Below are positions 51,801 through 60,472 of a stretch of 64,000 nucleotides of DNA, piece after piece. The stretch covers positions 1 to 64,000 of the forward strand of contig CALXXU010000001.1 of NCBI GenBank assembly GCA_944392765.1. Reading direction: 5' to 3'. Below the pieces are notes generated by a model. The model worked only from the letters and a program-made list of their open reading frames with translations. It had not been told where the DNA came from and did not search any database. The DNA is from an uncultured Anaerobiospirillum sp. Lineage in GTDB: Bacteria > Pseudomonadota > Gammaproteobacteria > Enterobacterales > Succinivibrionaceae. The position numbers and the translations under genes are program-made. How positions within the stretch are numbered: position 1 is the first letter of the stretch; the number at the start of each line of letters is the position of its first letter.

Positions 51801-53186
51801 CCAGCTGTAGCGACCCCGAGCGCTCAGCCGAGCGCGCCTGCGGTGCCTACAGCGGCACCCGCAGCTCATGGGGGCGATGTGGTGTTCGTACCACAAACAG
51901 CCGCAGTTCTGCCTACCCAGCTTAAGGGTACGCTCAGTCACTACTTGCAGCGCTGCAAGGATGCGGTAGGCTCTTGCGGCTACTTTGCCGCCCAAGGCTT
52001 GAGTGCCGCCTTGATTGAGCGCTATAGCCTGGGTTTTGACCCGTCCTATCGCGTCGAGAGCACCTTTACTCCAGGTTCGATGGAGTCATGGCAGCCGCAA
52101 TTGTGGCAAGCAGCGATTATCCCGCTCAATGAAGACAGCTATGTCGCCCTGGACATCAACTCGGTCGATCGGCTTCACCCTGATAAGCGCTATGTCGGCC
52201 AAGAGCGCTGCTTTAACCTCAATGTCTTAGGTGAGGTCACCGGCCATCTCTTGGTGTGCGCCAGCGAGTTAGACGCCCTGGCTCTGCTGAGCCTAAACGT
52301 ACCAGCGATTGCCCTAGGCGCACCGCAACATGCGGGCGTACTCTTAGACGCATTGCTCAACACTGATTTGAGCGCTAGCCATCTGTACTTGACGCTACCG
52401 CAAGAACCTGGCTGGAATGAGGTGCGTGACTTCTTACTGCGCGAGCTTAGTAGCCGCCAGATCGCAGTTCATGCCTTGGACTTAACCTACCCTTATGGCA
52501 GCATCGCCCAAGCTTTAAGCCAAGATCCGCAAGGTTTAAACCAGAAGCTTAACCATCTGACCCAAATCAGCGATGTCACCTTGCAGGCAGCACTCACCCC
52601 GCAGTCGCTGCCGCACAATCATTTGGTACTGAGTCTTGAAAGCTTAGCGCGCCTTGAGCTCTCGCCTATGATGTACGCCATCTCAAGCCCGGCGGTAGCG
52701 CTCTCGCGTTTGGTCTTAGCCAGCCTGATTGAGAACAAGCAAAATGCCATTCTCTACGCGGGGTCGAAGATGCAATGGCAGATGATCTGCTCCTTGCTCA
52801 CCTTTAACTTAGCGCAATACGGCCCGATGTCGGGCTACCAAGCGCGCCTGTTAGAGCTCCCGGTCGAGCAAAACGCCGCTATGCTCGAGGCCACCTTAAA
52901 CCACGGCTTAGTCGCCGCGCGCTTAAGTGGCATGGCCCCAACTTTAATGGTCGACACCTTTGCCTTTGACCACAGCATGTGCGCTCAGCTCTCACCGCGC
53001 CTGGCGCAACTTGCCACCGAGTTCCAAGTCCCGGTCGTGGTCTGGTGCAGCTTTGAGCAGCAGAGCATCTTTGAGGGTAATGCCTTGCAGACCTTGGCGA
53101 TCAACCAAGGTAACGACAACGAGCTGATCTTCACTACCCTCGACAGCTCGTGCCGCCTACACTCCTTCTCGACCAAGCAGGGCTAG
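48843..53186 (+). CDS. Giant primase-like protein: CHC2 zinc finger, long disordered linker, degenerate TOPRIM and RecA-like region
   Basis: 1447 residues; GAGG 7 bases before ATG 48843. Residues 37-63 form a CHC2 zinc finger (C37, H42, C60, C63; FTCLNPQHRDLGQSMHY and LDCPQCQTRYDIFDLV), as in DNA primases. Residues ~100-1010 are Ala/Pro/Gln/Ser-rich and likely disordered, including GQGLPMGQPPM repeats. From ~1012 the protein resembles phage primases: YFAAQGLSAALIERYSLGFD, then a TOPRIM-like HLLVCASELDALALL (~1134) in which the usual first glutamate (EGxxDAL) is alanine. A final ~190 residues resemble a RecA/DnaB-type ATPase without a Walker A lysine loop. DnaG is separate in bacteria, so this may be a domesticated phage-type protein. 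Function unknown. Confidence 0.7.
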   Translation: MSGQHSMIDESTRTYLKSKLPEYLRAHGIDPNRNFTCLNPQHRDLGQSMHYNPQTQTLDCPQCQTRYDIFDLVCLEHNLPSLAAAVNYLYDQYLGSQQGSDQVMEVNPQSERPNAPAVKTHNVSDFDLDLDNINGLSDDLFAGVTTVAPSAVEQQNRSVLPKAQPALDFGIETVPATHNPNLGITSVPAQAPQAPSPRGGFDPFSPVQTTSAPSRPAPKKAPLGDVRVMGPMNGAPQGLPMGQGLPMGQPPMGQGLPMGQPPMGQGLPLGQPPMGQGQPPMGQGLPFGQPLKTVPIGAGRSDPFSDPDFIKAQQIKPTFIEPLAQPKPEPSTPSYVQPGVPDGDRHSKLNPPNVRNLDHIKLSPEEIERRTAEIWGKPNEQRAEPEPEPQTYTIPKNSPYVGAGVQAKAIDPAKRRAQEADATRPEVEMPLRNPTAPSTLINGKAFDFEKKSAAEVQSGIRDVMSRNPPVPQHDSTGEVHTTITASTPQAAATLNPLRASASSNGPSTLIQRSTPTAAAPAADSSNPYAKAFAALNATNENATRISGYSSALHGNQPAQAPTVSTMISSEPVAQPSNAAKGSVFNPKAPGTTVFGLDAQRHTSTLMSDNRGRVLTDDFGHRVHEDELSAAKVAAARTATFDFLHPNKVSAAQESASTSNAAAVGAAAASTVSTVAASTAAASTGVSSAAASTASAKASSAVAARAPEDTSSIILGATVAAEAPETPASPAAVPASVQQDIKALNQAASAIFSALSVPETNAQNKADASPAEQDQPTPPSLTVAPAPQPAAPQVSPQATAGAASAAPSQPATIAPPATVAQPAAAPQTAAAPQPPATTKAAPQPPVATMAAPKKAKPEFFAAEETETKILEVNPLEERPHSSAPELAPLSHDLDLPDVAKLDEMESDFEDDLESSDNPLARSGHKDPGFTLSEDDLELETPPKSVDAFSTLTATADALHPQGALKAQTPSAPSAPRAPFASAPSMAAPAVATPSAQPSAPAVPTAAPAAHGGDVVFVPQTAAVLPTQLKGTLSHYLQRCKDAVGSCGYFAAQGLSAALIERYSLGFDPSYRVESTFTPGSMESWQPQLWQAAIIPLNEDSYVALDINSVDRLHPDKRYVGQERCFNLNVLGEVTGHLLVCASELDALALLSLNVPAIALGAPQHAGVLLDALLNTDLSASHLYLTLPQEPGWNEVRDFLLRELSSRQIAVHALDLTYPYGSIAQALSQDPQGLNQKLNHLTQISDVTLQAALTPQSLPHNHLVLSLESLARLELSPMMYAISSPAVALSRLVLASLIENKQNAILYAGSKMQWQMICSLLTFNLAQYGPMSGYQARLLELPVEQNAAMLEATLNHGLVAARLSGMAPTLMVDTFAFDHSMCAQLSPRLAQLATEFQVPVVVWCSFEQQSIFEGNALQTLAINQGNDNELIFTTLDSSCRLHSFSTKQG
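49554..49705 (+). repeat. In-frame GQGLPM/GQPPM repeats
   Basis: Alternating CCTATGGGCCAAGG and CCTATGGGTCAACC units of 15-18 bp encode Gly-Gln-Gly-Leu-Pro-Met and Gly-Gln-Pro-Pro-Met. All units are multiples of three, so the frame survives copy-number change. Confidence 0.9.
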
Positions 53187-53194
53187 CCCCAGGC

Positions 53195-53285
53195 TCACGG
53201 GCAAGGCTCACGGGCTAGGCTAAGCCCCAAGCTCACGGGCTAGGCTAAGCCCCAGGCTCACGGGCTAGGCTAGCCCTCAAGCTCA
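53195..53285. repeat. 25-bp tandem repeats between the primase-like and IstA-like genes
   Basis: CACGGGCTAGGC recurs at 53209, 53234 and 53259, an exact 25-bp period, with a partial copy before and after. Non-coding gap between convergent genes; it may act in place of a classical terminator. Confidence 0.85.
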
Positions 53286-53322
53286 TGAGTCCGGCCAGCC
53301 GGTCAGGCTGGCCCAAGCTCAC

Positions 53323-54903
53323 TTAATTAGCTGGCTCTTGAGCGATCAGGTTCACGAGGACGGTGCTGAAATCGTCCTCGTCAGCCATATCTTGCGCCTT
53401 ACGTACACAGAGGTGGAAGAGCTGGGCTAAGCGCGCGATATCGTTGTCCTCAAGCCGCGCTTTGAGCGCGGTAAGCACGGCGGACACTGCGGCAAAGCCG
53501 CAGCTTACCACCAAGCTCACATCCTCTGAGTTAAACTCGAAGGCCACGCGCGAGCGGGCAAAGGCCGCAGGCTGCGCTATCAGGCGCTCCAGCTCAAGCT
53601 CCCAAATAAGCAAGTAGTGGCCTTGCCCATAGCAGCGGTCAAAACAGATAAGCTCCTTATTGCGCGCGGTGCGCACACTGAGCTTGAACTTATCGACCAC
53701 CACTACAACCGCCGCTCCCGGTCGCATATTAGGCACCGAGTATTCATTGCCCTCAAAGCTAATGCGCCCAAACTGATTGACCTCGGCTTGATGCACGCTG
53801 GTGCGTGGAAAGTCCGTGACCCGCGCATTAAGCGGCGCTAAGGCATGCAGCGCCCGCCCCAGCTGCGGTGTGCGCGGCGCATGCGCTTTGAGCCAAGCTT
53901 GCAGCGCCTCCTTGGCACCATCTTGCGGGCGCTTACCAGCCGCCACTAAAGCCATAAGCTCAGCAAAGTCTGCCCCACTCAGTCCTTGGGCCTGAAGCAA
54001 CAGCGTGTGCAGCTCTTCATTGAAGGCAGCCGCATCACCGCGATAGACCAAATCTGAGGCCAGCACAGTGAGCACACACCAATCCGCGCCGGTGGCGCCA
54101 CTTGCCCCCAGCGTGACCTCCGCCCCTAAGGCCAATTTGAAGTTCATAAAGTCAGTGGTAAAGGCACAGGCCTGACCTTGATGATCGCGAGTGACCAAGG
54201 AATTGCCTTGGCCTAAGACCGTTTCGTGCTCACGTAAAGGCCGGGTAATGAGGGGCTCAAACTCAACGGCAGCCAGCTCTAACTTCTGAGGCAAGCCCTG
54301 CAAGTGCGCGCTGAGCTCTTGCAGTGCTTCGACTATGCCCTCAAAGCTTGGGCCGGGCAGGACATAGCCTAGAGTCAGCGGCACTTGCGGCAGGCACAAG
54401 GTCAGCAAACATTGCTTGAGCGTACCAGTCGGGGTCTTGAGCGTAATGGGACGCAGATCAAGGCGCAGCGTGCCCCAAGCCACCTGATCCTTGGGAGCCT
54501 TGACCCGCGCTAAGCCCTCCACGAGCAGCGCAACCAGAGCCTGCGCTAAGGCTGGGGCGACTTTGAGCTCTGAGGCCAGCTCTGAAACGAGCTTAGGGCG
54601 CGCCCGCTTGAGCACCTTCCAGCCATATTTTTGGTCTAAATAGCGCGCCGCTTGGGTAAGTAAGGCCTGAGCAGGGCCTGGCGGGAGGCTTTGCACCCAT
54701 AAAGTTGCAGGTTCATGAGCCTCAGGCGTGAGCTGAGCTGACAAGCCCGACTTCTTGGGACGCGACTTGGGCAAAGGCCGCTCGTCACAGACCCAGCGGC
54801 GAATAGTCAGGACACTGTGTCCGTACTTGCGCTGCATATCAGTTAAGCTCATGCCGGCCTGATAATCAGCGCGTAACTGTAACACCCGAGCCCGTGATAG
54901 CAT
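53323..54903 (-). CDS. Solitary IstA-like (IS21-type) protein, probably domesticated
   Basis: 526 residues. The N-terminus has a helix-turn-helix like IstA transposases (MSLTDMQRKYGHSVLTIRRW, residues 18-37). The C-terminal part has the IstA beta-barrel signature FGRISFEGNEYSVP (about 378-391), followed by GHYLLIWELELERLIAQPAA, which matches the HYL..L..KPgA segment. The middle can be laid on the integrase core, but the DN of the second catalytic position reads as VEFE, so catalysis looks lost. There is no istB ATPase, no terminal inverted repeats and no frameshift. The reading frame is full length with host-like codon use, suggesting retention for another role. Leader: ATG 54903 lies 76 bases from the divergent rep start, with GAGGGACAGG upstream. 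Confidence 0.65.
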   Translation of the reverse strand: MLSRARVLQLRADYQAGMSLTDMQRKYGHSVLTIRRWVCDERPLPKSRPKKSGLSAQLTPEAHEPATLWVQSLPPGPAQALLTQAARYLDQKYGWKVLKRARPKLVSELASELKVAPALAQALVALLVEGLARVKAPKDQVAWGTLRLDLRPITLKTPTGTLKQCLLTLCLPQVPLTLGYVLPGPSFEGIVEALQELSAHLQGLPQKLELAAVEFEPLITRPLREHETVLGQGNSLVTRDHQGQACAFTTDFMNFKLALGAEVTLGASGATGADWCVLTVLASDLVYRGDAAAFNEELHTLLLQAQGLSGADFAELMALVAAGKRPQDGAKEALQAWLKAHAPRTPQLGRALHALAPLNARVTDFPRTSVHQAEVNQFGRISFEGNEYSVPNMRPGAAVVVVVDKFKLSVRTARNKELICFDRCYGQGHYLLIWELELERLIAQPAAFARSRVAFEFNSEDVSLVVSCGFAAVSAVLTALKARLEDNDIARLAQLFHLCVRKAQDMADEDDFSTVLVNLIAQEPAN

Positions 54904-54979
54904 CCTGTCCCTCCCCCTAAAAAATCAGGACGATCATTGTACAATGGCGCGCCGATGAGGTTGTTATTGGAGGTGATTT

Positions 54980-56998
54980 ATGGCGATGCAACTTAATGCC
55001 GCCCAGCTTGAGGCAGTACAGTACACCTCAGGGCCCTGCCTAGTGCTGGCCGGAGCCGGCTCGGGCAAGACCCGTGTCATCATCACCAAGATTGTCCACT
55101 TGCTGCGCAATAACTTAGCGCAGGCCCGTGAGATCTTGGCCGTCACCTTTACCAATAAGGCCGCCGCTGAAATGCGCGAGCGTATCGCGCGTGAGGTCGA
55201 TGAAAAGACCGCCTCGGAGCTTACGATCTGCACCTTTCACGCCTTAGGACGCATTATCTTAAAAGAGCAGGCGGCACGCTTAGGCTTAGGGCGCAACTTC
55301 TCGATCTTTGATGAGACCGATACCTTCAAGAGCATCAAGAATATCATTACCACCGACTTTCCCGGTCTGGCGCAAGACGCCTCGCGGGAGTACATCGAAG
55401 ATCTGTGCAACCGCATTTCGCTGTACAAGGGTGCCTTAAAGACCCCTAAGGTGGTGCAAAAGGAAGGCGGCGATCCCCTGATCATCGATATCTACCAGAA
55501 GTACACCAACTATCTGCGCGCCTGCAACGCGGTCGACTTTGACGACCTGCTCTTTATTCCGACACGCCTGTTATTGCTCGACGAGGCCACCCGCACCCAA
55601 TACCAAGAGCGCTTTCGCTATATCTTGGTCGATGAGTACCAAGACACCAACCAGACCCAGTACATCTTGCTCATGTGCCTGGTCGCGAGCAATCAGCGCT
55701 TTACCGTCGTGGGCGATGACGATCAATCGATCTACTCTTGGCGCGGCGCCCGCCCTGAGAATATCAAGCAGCTGACCCAAGATTTCCCTGATTTAAAGGT
55801 GATCAAGCTCGAGCAAAACTACCGCTCGACCGCGCGCATTCTGCGCTGCGCCAACTCCATCATCGCCCACAATCCGCATATCTTTGAGAAGACCTTGTAC
55901 TCCGCGCTGCAAGAGGGCAGCAAGATTCGGGTCACCTATTGCGATACCAACGAGTCGGCCTGCGAGTACGTAGCCTCGGAGATCTTGGGCCATCGCTTTG
56001 ATCACAAGACTTCCTGGGGCCACTATGCCATCTTGTATCGCTCCAACTCACAAGCGCGCGATATGGAAAAGGAGTTGATGGCGGCACACATCCCCTGCAA
56101 GGTCACCGGTGACACCTCCTTCTTCTCACGCATGGAGGTCAAGGACATCCTGGCTTGGTGCCGCTTTTTGACCAATCCTAAGGACGATGCCGCCTTTTTG
56201 CGCGTGATCAATGTGCCGACGCGCGGTATTGGCGCCCAGACCCTCAAGGCGATGACCAGCACCGCCCATCAATACCAGCGCTGTCTTTACGATTGCATTT
56301 GCTCCAAGGAGTTCTACGCCCAGCTCAATGCGCAGCAATCAGGCGCGGTTATGGGCTTTTTAGGGCTCTATGTCGACTTGCGCCAAATGCTACTGCGCGG
56401 CCAAGACCAAGAGCTGTGCTCGACCTTGCTCGATCGCTTAGGCTTTCGCGAATATCTGCGCGCCGAGAGCTCGGAGCAAGCCTATGAGTGGAAACTCAAG
56501 AACGTCGAGACGGTGATGAGCTGGATTGGTGAACTCATCGCCGGAACCAAGGGCGAGCCGCTACACTTTGGTGAAGCGGTCGAGCGCCTAGGCTTACGTG
56601 AAATGATGGAGCAGCGCGACGATGACGAGGAAGGCAATGCGGTACAGCTGATGACCTTGCACGCGGCCAAGGGCCTAGAGTTCCCATTTGTCTTCTTACT
56701 GGGCATGGAAGAGGGTATCTTGCCCCACCGTACCTCCATTGACGAGAACAATATCGAAGAGGAGCGCCGCCTGGCCTATGTCGGCGTGACCCGTGCCCAA
56801 ACCGAGCTGACGATGGTGGTAGCGCGCGCCCGCAAGGTTGGCGCTAACCTCAACGCCCAAGAGCCCAGCCGCTTTATCGCCGAGATGCCCGAGACCGACC
56901 TCGAAATCGTGGAGGCGGGAGCCGCGCGTGAACCGGCGGCCAATGAGCACGGCCTCAACCGCGCGATCGAAGATCTCGCCGCCCTGCTCACCTCCTAG
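54980..56998 (+). CDS. rep: ATP-dependent DNA helicase Rep
   Basis: Superfamily 1A 3'-5' helicase that clears proteins ahead of the replication fork. All motifs are present: GPCLVLAGAGSGKTRVI (I), AVTFTNKAAAEMRERI (Ia), DEYQDTNQTQY (II), VVGDDDQSIYSWRGARP (III), EQNYRST (IV), MTLHAASKG-type MTLHAAKGLEFP (V) and YVGVTRAQTELTM (VI). The 672 residues equal E. coli Rep (673), and FDDTD-like FDETDTFKSI and SFFSRMEVKD favour Rep over UvrD. GGAGGTGA lies before ATG 54980. Divergent from the IstA-like gene. Confidence 0.95.
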   Translation: MAMQLNAAQLEAVQYTSGPCLVLAGAGSGKTRVIITKIVHLLRNNLAQAREILAVTFTNKAAAEMRERIAREVDEKTASELTICTFHALGRIILKEQAARLGLGRNFSIFDETDTFKSIKNIITTDFPGLAQDASREYIEDLCNRISLYKGALKTPKVVQKEGGDPLIIDIYQKYTNYLRACNAVDFDDLLFIPTRLLLLDEATRTQYQERFRYILVDEYQDTNQTQYILLMCLVASNQRFTVVGDDDQSIYSWRGARPENIKQLTQDFPDLKVIKLEQNYRSTARILRCANSIIAHNPHIFEKTLYSALQEGSKIRVTYCDTNESACEYVASEILGHRFDHKTSWGHYAILYRSNSQARDMEKELMAAHIPCKVTGDTSFFSRMEVKDILAWCRFLTNPKDDAAFLRVINVPTRGIGAQTLKAMTSTAHQYQRCLYDCICSKEFYAQLNAQQSGAVMGFLGLYVDLRQMLLRGQDQELCSTLLDRLGFREYLRAESSEQAYEWKLKNVETVMSWIGELIAGTKGEPLHFGEAVERLGLREMMEQRDDDEEGNAVQLMTLHAAKGLEFPFVFLLGMEEGILPHRTSIDENNIEEERRLAYVGVTRAQTELTMVVARARKVGANLNAQEPSRFIAEMPETDLEIVEAGAAREPAANEHGLNRAIEDLAALLTS

Positions 56999-57341
56999 CC
57001 CCGAAGCCCTCAACTGGGCCGCCCACCAGCCCCAAAGGCATCTGTGGGCCAAGCCCATATTTAGAGCGACCGCACATTTAGAGCGACACGCTTAGCCCCG
57101 CAGTGGCTAAGCGGCTTTACGGCGGCTAAGTGGCCCTGCGGCTATTAACCGGCTTTATGGCGGCTAACTGGAGCGGCTGGGGCTAACTGGAGCGGCGGCT
57201 AAATTGCGGCGCTGCCATTAAGTTGCGCCCTAACAGCGGGCAATATGTATCTATCTTGAGCCAATTTTGTGATAAACATGCGTTTTTTGCTCTGAAGCGA
57301 AGCGAAAAATGGGATCTTGGGCGCGCCCTTTAGGCCTAGCT

Positions 57342-57370
57342 TTTGGCGGCCCCTAGAAAACGCGCTATAT
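57342..57370 (+). promoter_or_regulatory. Putative sigma70 promoter of pgi
   Basis: TTGGCG (57342-57347), 17-base spacer, TATATT (57365-57370), 78 bases before pgi. The rest of the gap 56999-57447 holds GCGGCTAA-type short repeats (57100-57220) and no gene. Confidence 0.55.
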
Positions 57371-57447
57371 TAGGGGGTTAGTGGGACGCCCGTCAGGCGA
57401 ACCTGTTTACGTATTTTTAGCACCCTTAGCTGATGAGAGGAGATGTC

Positions 57448-59100
57448 ATGCTAAAGAACGTCAATCCAACTACGACCAAGGCTTGGAAGGCACTGGAAGA
57501 GCACTTTGCTCAGACCAAGGGTCGTACCTTAAAGGAGCTCTTTGCCGCTGATCCTAAGCGCTTTGAGGAATTTTCCTTAAGCGTCGGTGACGGCGATATC
57601 GTAGTTGACTATTCCAAGAACCTGATTGATAAGAAGACCCTGTCCTTACTCCTTGATTTAGCTAACGAGTGTGACGTCAAGGACGACATCGTCGCTATGT
57701 TCAAGGGCGATAAGATCAATCGCACCGAGGACCGTGCCGTACTGCACACCGCCTTACGTAACTTCTCAGGCGAGCCTGTGATGTTAGACGGCGCTGACGT
57801 TATGGTAGACGTTAAGGCAGTCCTTGCTAAGATGAAGAGCTTCTGCGAGCGCGTCATCTCTGGTGAGTGGAAGGGCTACACCGGCAAGCCTATTACCGAC
57901 GTAGTTAACATCGGTATCGGTGGTTCGGACTTAGGTCCTTGCATGATCACTGAGGCCTTAACCCCATATCACAACCACTTAAAGAGCCACTTTGTCTCCA
58001 ATATCGACGGCACTCAGATCGCTGAGACCTTAAAGAAGCTCAATCCTGAGACCACCTTATTCTTAATAGCCTCTAAGACCTTCACCACCTTAGAGACCAT
58101 GACCAACGCCCACACCGCCCGCGACTGGTTCTTAAAGAGCGCCGGTGATATCAAGCACGTCGCTAAGCACTTCGTCGCCTTATCGACCAATGCTAAGGGC
58201 GTCAGCGAGTTCGGTATCGATACCGACAATATGTTCGAGTTCTGGGACTGGGTCGGTGGCCGTTACTCCTCGTGGTCGGCGATTGGTCTGTCGATCGCCT
58301 TAGCTTGTGGCTACGACAACTTCGAGCAGTTCTTAAAGGGCGGCTACGAGATGGACTGCCACTTCAAGAGCGCCGACTTTGAGCACAATATCCCAGTACT
58401 CTTAGCCTTAATTGGCATTTGGTACAACAACTTCTACCACTTTGCCACCGAGGCGATCTTACCTTACGACCAGTATATGTATCGCTTCCCTGCTTACTTC
58501 CAGCAGGGCAATATGGAGTCCAATGGTAAGAGCGTAGACCGTGACGGCAACAAGGTTACCTATGAGACCGGCCCAATCATTTGGGGTGAGCCAGGCACCA
58601 ATGGTCAGCACGCCTTCTATCAGTTAATTCACCAGGGCACCAAGGTCATCCCATGTGACTTCATTGCTCCAGCCCGCACCCACAACCCAATTGGCGATCA
58701 CCACGTCAAGCTCTTATCGAACTTCTTTGCCCAGACCGAGGCTTTAGCCTTTGGTAAGACCAAGGAAGCGGTTGAGGCTGAGTTCCTCGCCAAGGGCAAG
58801 ACCTTAGATCAAGTTAAGGACGTAGTACCATTCAAGATCTTTGAGGGCAATCGTCCAACCAACTCGATCTTAGTCAAGGAGATCACCCCACGTACCTTAG
58901 GTATGTTAGTCGCCCTCTACGAGCACAAGATCTTCGTCCAAGGCGCTATCTGGAACATCTTCTCCTTCGATCAATGGGGTGTTGAGTTAGGCAAGCAGCT
59001 GGCCTTAAAGATTATCCCAGAGCTCGAGAACAACGAGACCATCACCTCGCACGATTCCTCGACCAATGGCTTAATCAACGCTTACAAGAAGCTCAAGTAA
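57448..59100 (+). CDS. pgi: Glucose-6-phosphate isomerase
   Basis: Interconverts glucose-6-phosphate and fructose-6-phosphate in glycolysis and gluconeogenesis. The 550-residue product matches E. coli Pgi (549) along its length, with [26 protein letters not shown], the catalytic glutamate in GNMESNGK and histidine in [15 protein letters not shown], and [12 protein letters not shown] near the end. ATG 57448 is chosen because AGGAG lies 5 bases upstream; an in-frame ATG at 57433 would put the site inside the gene. Codon use is strongly biased (many TTA Leu and CGT/CGC Arg), consistent with high expression. A strong terminator follows. Confidence 0.97.
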   Translation: MLKNVNPTTTKAWKALEEHFAQTKGRTLKELFAADPKRFEEFSLSVGDGDIVVDYSKNLIDKKTLSLLLDLANECDVKDDIVAMFKGDKINRTEDRAVLHTALRNFSGEPVMLDGADVMVDVKAVLAKMKSFCERVISGEWKGYTGKPITDVVNIGIGGSDLGPCMITEALTPYHNHLKSHFVSNIDGTQIAETLKKLNPETTLFLIASKTFTTLETMTNAHTARDWFLKSAGDIKHVAKHFVALSTNAKGVSEFGIDTDNMFEFWDWVGGRYSSWSAIGLSIALACGYDNFEQFLKGGYEMDCHFKSADFEHNIPVLLALIGIWYNNFYHFATEAILPYDQYMYRFPAYFQQGNMESNGKSVDRDGNKVTYETGPIIWGEPGTNGQHAFYQLIHQGTKVIPCDFIAPARTHNPIGDHHVKLLSNFFAQTEALAFGKTKEAVEAEFLAKGKTLDQVKDVVPFKIFEGNRPTNSILVKEITPRTLGMLVALYEHKIFVQGAIWNIFSFDQWGVELGKQLALKIIPELENNETITSHDSSTNGLINAYKKLK

Positions 59101-59152
59101 GCCTCACGCGGTAAAACCTAATAACAGGTTCTACCCAAAATCAAAAAAAAAA

Positions 59153-59184
59153 AGAGGCCCCGGCACTGCCGGGGCCTCTTTTTA
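59153..59184. terminator. Bidirectional terminator after pgi
   Basis: AGAGGCCCCGGC (59153-59164) and GCCGGGGCCTCT (59168-59179) pair perfectly over 12 bp, with an A-run before and TTTTT after; shared with the convergent esterase gene. Confidence 0.96.
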
Positions 59185-59221
59185 TTGCGCCCCGAGGCTG
59201 GGGCCAAGGCTGACAGCCTAG

Positions 59222-60106
59222 CTAGCGCACAAAAGTGCGCACAAAGGTGATGGCCTGGTCAAACCATTGGGTCAGATAGTCATCTACGATGCTAAAGGCC
59301 CCTGGATCCACCTCGTCGCAGGCTAAGGTGGCACCGTGCAAGCCGCGCGCAAAGATATGCAGCTCACACGGACAGCCATGCTGCCACATGGCTTGGGCCA
59401 TCACCAAGGCATTGCCCACCGGCACGCTCTGGTCAGTTGCGGTGTGCCAAATGAACATCGGAGGCGTGTCAGCGGTGACATTGCGCTCACAAGAGTAGCG
59501 CTCCCACATCTTCGGGTCATTGCTACCAGTAAAGCAGCCAAAGGTGACCTGATGAGCCAGCTTTGGGTCAGCACTGATGACCGCATAGCTTAAGATGGCG
59601 CCATCAGGACGCAAGAGCTTAGGATCACCGCCGGTGAGATCAGCAAGCTCAGCTGAATCGTACAAGGTCGCCATAGTCGCAGCTAAGTGCCCGCCCGCCG
59701 AGAAGCCGCACACAATCAGCTTATGCGCCGTAAAGCCCAAATCCTCACGGGTACGCAGCTCTTTGATGGCTGAACCGACCGCATGCAGCGCCTCAAGGCC
59801 GACGCCGTGACCAGGCACGGCCTCTTCGTTTAAGCGCGTGGGGTAATCGATGGTCACAGCATCAAAACCGGCGCGGGCAAAGTAACGGCCCACGATATGG
59901 TCTTCACTAAAAGAGCAAAACTCGTAGCCACCACCGGGCAACACCACCACTAAATACTTAGGGTCAGACTGATTCTTGCCTTCGGCGCGCGCCAAGAACA
60001 GATCGAGCTTACGCCCATCGCTCAACTCAACGGTGCCATCGGCCGGTACTGCCTTAAGCATCCACTCATGCTTTTGGGCAAAAAACTTTTGCTCTTCCGT
60101 GGTCAT
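59222..60106 (-). CDS. Alpha/beta hydrolase, acetyl-esterase type
   Basis: 294-residue cytosolic hydrolase of the BD-FAE/Axe-like esterase group. The oxyanion motif is VLPGGGYEFCS (GGGY, like HGGG), the nucleophile elbow is GFSAGGHLA (catalytic serine), and the acid and base are expected in HTATDQSVP (Asp) and ARGLHGATL (His). There is no signal peptide, so it should act on imported acetylated sugars or small esters. A TCCGTGGTCATG start with GGAGCACC upstream supports ATG 60106. A truncated second copy lies directly upstream (60116-60382), so the gene was once in tandem. Confidence 0.85.
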   Translation of the reverse strand: MTTEEQKFFAQKHEWMLKAVPADGTVELSDGRKLDLFLARAEGKNQSDPKYLVVVLPGGGYEFCSFSEDHIVGRYFARAGFDAVTIDYPTRLNEEAVPGHGVGLEALHAVGSAIKELRTREDLGFTAHKLIVCGFSAGGHLAATMATLYDSAELADLTGGDPKLLRPDGAILSYAVISADPKLAHQVTFGCFTGSNDPKMWERYSCERNVTADTPPMFIWHTATDQSVPVGNALVMAQAMWQHGCPCELHIFARGLHGATLACDEVDPGAFSIVDDYLTQWFDQAITFVRTFVR

Positions 60107-60115
60107 GGGGTGCTC

Positions 60116-60382
60116 CTAATGCACAAAAGTCCGAATAAAGGTGAGCGCGCGCTCAAACCATTGGGTCAGGTAATCATCAACCATGTCAAACTCGCCGGGA
60201 TCGACCTCATCGCAGGCGAGGCTGACGCCGTGACGGCCGCGTGCCAGGACACAGAGCTCGCAGCTATTGCCATGTTGCCACATAGCTTGCGCCATTGAAA
60301 GCGCATGCTGCACCGGCACTTGCTGGTCGGTGGCGGTGTGCCAGATGAACAGCGGCGGGGTATCGGCCGTGACAGTGCCCAC
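60116..60382 (-). pseudogene. Truncated tandem duplicate of the esterase gene
   Basis: Encodes the last ~83 residues of an esterase very similar to the neighbour: VTADTPPLFIWHTATDQQVP, ending in DDYLTQWFERALTFIRTFVH, against VTADTPPMFIWHTATDQSVP and VDDYLTQWFDQAITFVRTF. It retains the Asp and His but has lost the nucleophile elbow and the whole N-terminal two thirds; homology stops abruptly near 60380. Similarity is below that of a fresh duplication, and both copies keep a good C-terminal frame. Non-functional as an esterase. Confidence 0.8.
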
Positions 60383-60472
60383 AGTGCCGGACTGAAAGCC
60401 GCATCAAACCTTGTTTCTGTGGGCTTTGGTGTGAGTTTAGAATAGAAAGATTGGGCCCTAAAAACAAGCGCT

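Noticed and set aside
53323..54903. A complete active IS21 element
   Set aside because: No istB, no terminal inverted repeats and no target duplication around the gene.
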